Under the pieces are notes generated by a model that saw only the letters and a program-made list of their open reading frames with translations, had not been told where the DNA came from and did no database searches. From Cryptomeria japonica (taxonomy: Eukaryota; Streptophyta; Pinopsida; Cupressales; Cupressaceae), in the NCBI RefSeq assembly GCF_030272615.1, contig NC_081415.1:417851757-417915756 (forward strand): a stretch of DNA of 64,000 nt. Direction: 5' to 3'. Positions 60,212 to 64,000 of the stretch are shown in pieces. Position 1 is the stretch's first letter; each line of letters starts with the position of its first letter. The translations under genes were made by a program, and so were the position numbers.

Positions 60212-60887
60212 CTAGTTCTCATTAGGAGGGGCAAAGAACCCTAACTTGTCTCTCAAATATACAAATATATTTGTTTGAAAAAACTTAGTAAAGATATATG
60301 TGGTCTGATCCTTTGTAGATACATACTCCAATCTGACTTCTTCATCACTGACTTTCTCCCTAAATAAATGATACTTAATTGATATATGCTTTATTTTAGA
60401 ATGCAGTACCAGATTCTTGGAAGTATTAATAGCACTTGAATTATCAGAGTATATAACAGTAAGCTCATCATACACAACTCTAATATCCTTCAACATCTGC
60501 TTCATCCATACTACCTGAGTACATTTGTTGGCAACAGAAATATATTATTCTTTAGCAGTAGATAGAGATATAGCATCATGTTTCTTGTTGGACCATGAAA
60601 CCAACTTCTTTCCTAAAAAGAAATCTCCACCGGTAGTGGTTTTTCCACTCATCAACATCACCTTCCCAATCAGCATCAATATAAGCACATAACATGAAGT
60701 CATCATTCTTTAGATACCATAAACCATAGTCAATTATCCCCTTCAAGTATCTGAAAATCCTCTTCACAACAGTAACATGACTCTTTTTAGGATCAGCTTT
60801 AAATTTAGCACAAAGACAAACAACATGCATAATATCTGGCCTAGTTTGAGTCAAGTATAACAATCCACCAACCATAGATCTATACAA
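60212..60887 (-). pseudogene. Copia RNase H relic
   Basis: Frame 60887-60576 reads MYRSMVGGLLYLTQTRPDI, VKRIFRYLKGI and DADWEGDVDEWK; in related copies the latter is DADWAG..D.RKST. A gap of about 70 bases with a stop follows (60506-60575), then frame 60505-60212 continues with YSDNSSAINTSKNLVLHSK, KHISIKYHLFREKV and TKDQ...IFTK to the end of the polyprotein. Catalytic region is partly lost. Confidence 0.85.
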
Positions 60888-60997
60888 AGTCTAATTAAAT
60901 TTCTCAAATTTATCATGCTTAGACAGATTACATCCAGTCACCATAGGAGTTCCAACAGGTTTAGAATCATTTAACCCAAACTTTTTCAATAATTCTT

Positions 60998-61837
60998 TCA
61001 CATACTTAGATTGAGAAATGAAAATGCCTTGTCAATTTGTGTAATCTGCAATCCTAAGAATAATTTCATCTCACCTATCATAGAAATCTCAAACTCTTTT
61101 TGCATATCATCAGCAAACTTCATACTCAAATCATCATCTCCTCCAAAAATAATGTCATCAATAAAAACTTCAACAATCAGAATGTTATCATTAACAACCT
61201 TAAAGTACAAATTACTATCAGTGGTACCTTTACAAAATCCCAATTTCATCAAATACATGTCCAATCTAGCATACCAGACTCTAGGGGCTTTCTTAAGTCC
61301 ATAGAGTGCTTTCTTCAATTTGCATACCATGTCCCCTTCATCTAATAATGAAAATCCATCTGGTTGATCAATGTAGACTTCCTCTTCCAAATCACCATTC
61401 AAAAAGGTTGACTTAACATCCATATGATATACTTTCAAATTCTTATAAGCAGCATATTCAAGCAGTAATCTAACAGCTTCAATTCTAGCTACGGGAGAAA
61501 AAGTCTCCTCATAATCAATTCCTTCCATCTGTGAACATTCTTTACATACCAATCTTTCTTTGTTTCTAACCACTTCATCGGCTTCACCTAGTTTATTCTG
61601 GAACACCCATTTAGTGTCAATCACATTCTTGTCTTTAGGTCTCGGAACAAGATGCCATGTGTTATTCTTCTCAATTTGATTCAACTCTTCTTCTATAGCT
61701 TTTATCCAATTTTGTCCTTCTGCAACATCTTTAGGTTCAATCTTGGAAATCAAACATATATCTTCAGCAACAATCCTTCTCCTAGTCATCACACCTTTAT
61801 TTTTATCACCAATAGTTTGATTTTCTGAATGATTCAA
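60998..61837 (-). pseudogene. Copia reverse transcriptase relic
   Basis: 279 residues without a stop: WIKAIEEELNQIEKNNTWHL, DTKWVFQNKL, EGIDYEETFSPVARIEAVR, MDVKSTFLNGDLEEEVYIDQ, ALYGLKKAPRVWYARL, and active site VFIDDIIFGG (usual YVDD). It copies the element's RNA into DNA in active copies. The frame breaks at about 61000, and the upstream joint to integrase (61840-62150) is decayed, so the protein is not functional as it stands. Confidence 0.9.
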
Positions 61838-62099
61838 TCTAACATACCTCAGAGTCTTCTAATTGTTTTGATTGTTAGGCTTTTGAACTTCTTCATTGGC
61901 AGCAGCAATATCTAGATTGATTGTCTCTACTAGAGAATTCTTCTTTAAGATCTCAGTCTGCACAGGCTTTGAAACAACATCTTGATCATAAAATTCATAT
62001 TTGCATGCTCTGATCTATTTTCCATGACATTCATCAACCTTCACATTTTCATTCTCTAGTATCTTTCTCAGTCTCTTATTGTAACACCAGTAATCTTTT

Positions 62100-62857
62100 T
62101 TATTAGTATAATAACCCAAGAAGATTCCTTCATCACATCTTCCATCAAACATTCATATATCCTCATCTCTCGTGATATAACACTTGCTTCCAAAAAACTT
62201 TAAATATCTAATTGTAGGAACATGACCAAGCCATAACTCATAAGGAGTCTTGTTGGAATCACCGTTTATATGCACTCGGTTGAATGTGTAAACAATAGTG
62301 CTTAAAACTTCTCTCCAAAAGGTTTGTGCATCATTTCCTTCAATCAGCATAGTCTTGGAAGCATCCGAAATAGTTTTGTTTTTCCTTTCAACAAATCCAT
62401 TCTGCTGAGGGGTTCTAGGTGCAGATAACTGTCATCTAATTTTATTCCTCTCACAAAATGAATCAAACTCACCAGATGTAAATTCTCCTCCTCTGTTAGA
62501 TCTTAGACACTTTAGCTTCAATCATGTCTCAGTCTCCACCTTGGCTTTGAATATCTTGAATTTCTCCAACGCTTCTGATTTCTCCCTTAGAAAGGTAACC
62601 CACATCATCCTATAATAATCATCATTCAGCAACATGAAATATTTGTCACCCTGCATCCTTCTCACTCTTGTAGGACCACACAAGTCAGTATGTCAAAGAT
62701 CCAATAAACCATTAGATGAATACAGTTTACTCTTGAATGTAGCTCTTGTTTTCTTTCCCAACTGACATTCTTTACATACTGGATTAGATGTCTTCACAAT
62801 TTTAGGAAAATCTCTAACAGCTTGAGTAGAGCTTATCCTTATCATACAGTCAAAATT
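62100..62857 (-). pseudogene. Copia integrase and pre-integrase relic
   Basis: Minus-strand text from 62850: NFDCMIRISSTQAVRDFPKI, CKECQLGKKTRATFK, a TGA then HTDLCGPTRVRRMQGD (first catalytic Asp kept). LRSNRGGEF follows, where the second catalytic Asp is Asn, then PQQNGFVERKNKTI (Glu kept), and frame 62350-62153 (MLIEGNDAQTFWREVLST, KTPYELWLGHVPTI, FGSKCYITRDEDI). Several stops and shifts. Confidence 0.85.
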
Positions 62858-64000
62858 TGTTGGCATTTTGATGATGTTTTGATTGTCATTGATGGACACA
62901 CACTTTCTTGATGTATGAGTTATGCTCAACCGGTAATTGTTCCAATCAGTATTATGTATTATAGCCTTTAGACTATCGGTGTTTTGCAGAAGATGTTTAC
63001 CGATCACAAATTGACTGAAGACCTCAAGCGGTATGGAGAACCCAGGCAGTATGAAGACCTCAAGTGGTTCGAGGATCTCAAGCGGTATGAAAGAACAAAG
63101 CGGTAGTTAACATTTTTGACAACCGGTAATCGGTATATTGTATGAACCAGTATTACTCTGTGATGAGTTACCAACCAGTATTTTTGTGATGAGTTATCAT
63201 CCACCGACACTTTGGCGGTGATTTTGTGTCATGTTACCAAATGTGTCTAGATGCACTGAACCTAGGAACTTGTAATTTAATCCTATTGGACCGACATGAA
63301 ATCAGTTTCCTTTATAAGGACATCATGTCTAGGGTTTGTATGGATGAGAGATGTATGATGTATGAGAAGGTTATGTGCGATATTTGCAGAGAAGATTAGG
63401 TCTATGTGAAGAGTTAGAGTATGGAGATATTGAAGACTTAAGTAATACTGAAATGCATTAACAATGAGCTATCAAGGATCTAACCAAGCATATTGTGCTA
63501 ATATCTATATCACTCACTTGTTGATTGCTCACATCTTTGACAAGTCTGAAACCCTTAAACGGGTAGGCCTGGCAAAGCCTTTGTAAATCCTCTAGCAAGG
63601 TGGTTCACAATTTTAGATCTAAAATCCTTTAACAAGGTAGTCTTTAATGGGACTTATCTCCTAACAGAGATCTAGATTCCTAACAGGATCTGTTCTGGTG
63701 AAGAACATTGTATGACCTTAACCGGTCTGACCTTAAATGGTTTGGTTTCTATTCTGCAGATAGTTACTTGTGAGTTTCTGCTCACCGTGGTTTTTCCCAT
63801 TTGGGTTTCCACGTCAAATATCTTGTGTTATGGTGATTGTGGTTTTGTGGGTGAATGCTTTATTTTCTATTTGGTTTGCATTTATCTTAACCGGTTTATT
63901 AGTGAATCTGTTATACTGGTTATCTCCTAAATTGTTTAAGAGTTTGAGTTCAATATTTTTTGGTATACTAATTCACCCCCCCTCTTAGTATTCATCAAAA
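62858..64000 (+). repeat. Plus-strand copia LTR inserted in the copia element, cut by the window edge
   Basis: Starts TGTTGGCATTTTGATGATG, then GATTGTCATTGATGG, the start style of copia LTRs here. A TATA box (TTTATAAGGACATC, about 63311) and, near the end, GGTTTTTCCC, TTTCCACGTCAAATATC and CACCCCCCCTCTTAGTATTC match sister LTRs. The left insertion flank is AAATT (62853-62857). Repeated CAAG(C/T)GGT(A/T) words lie at 63025-63105. Whether this is a solo LTR or the 5' LTR of a full element cannot be told. Confidence 0.75.

Larger units (their letters stand above)
58524..62857 (-). mobile_element. Copia retrotransposon, minus strand, 5' part cut by an LTR
   Basis: 3' LTR, then RNase H, reverse transcriptase, integrase and gag-pre-integrase relics read leftward to the LTR. 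The element's 5' side is split at 62858 by a plus-strand LTR inserted in the middle of the pre-integrase zinc domain; the rest (protease, gag, 5' LTR) should lie to the right of this window. Confidence 0.8.

Overview
This window looks like nuclear DNA of a land plant with a large, transposon-rich genome. It is AT-rich, and one intact protein gene of plant type sits among layers of Ty3/gypsy and Ty1/copia LTR retrotransposons, a LINE fragment and tandem repeats. A gymnosperm (conifer-like) source is plausible from the long decayed nested LTR elements and sparse genes, but that is inference.

Layout. 1-1.9 kb: LTR plus gag start of a Ty3 element with a tRNA-iMet type primer site. 2.0-2.6 kb: AT-only array flanked by inverted arms. 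2.9-4.9 kb: decayed six-exon gene of unknown function. 5.15-7.23 kb: about 5.3 copies of a 362-bp tandem repeat joined to a minus-strand LTR fragment. 8.3-8.95 kb: Ty3 integrase relic. 10.9-11.7 kb: LINE ORF1 fragment. 14.9-16.2 kb: the one clear host gene, an intronless seven-transmembrane GPR107/108 (plant CAND6/7-type) protein on the minus strand. 17.85-19.0 kb: minus-strand LTR. 19.1-24.2 kb: 5'-truncated copia element. 25.05-33.70 kb: complete two-LTR element with a 5-bp target duplication, carrying only a repeat-rich ORF and a retropepsin/G-patch-like ORF. 33.7-38.5 kb: duplicated non-coding DNA and a tRNA-like sequence. 38.54-48.56 kb: second two-LTR element (minus strand) with gag and protease relics and a nested solo LTR. 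48.8-53.7 kb: further solo LTRs. 54.3-55.5 kb: second copy of the segment at 35.9-37.05 kb. 55.5-64.0 kb: three copia-type elements, two of them inserted one inside another.

Working together. Apart from the GPR107-like gene, nothing here forms a host pathway. Most of the window is explained by one Ty3-type LTR superfamily. Its LTRs start TGTA and share a GTGAACC-type primer-site motif and an AAAGTGGGGGC purine tract. Members occur at 7.2, 17.9, 25.0, 32.1, 38.5, 47.4 and 48.8 kb. The 25-33.7 kb member is best preserved: its LTRs differ at about 2% by my hand count, almost all transitions. It has no visible gag, reverse transcriptase, RNase H or integrase, so it would need proteins supplied by a partner element.
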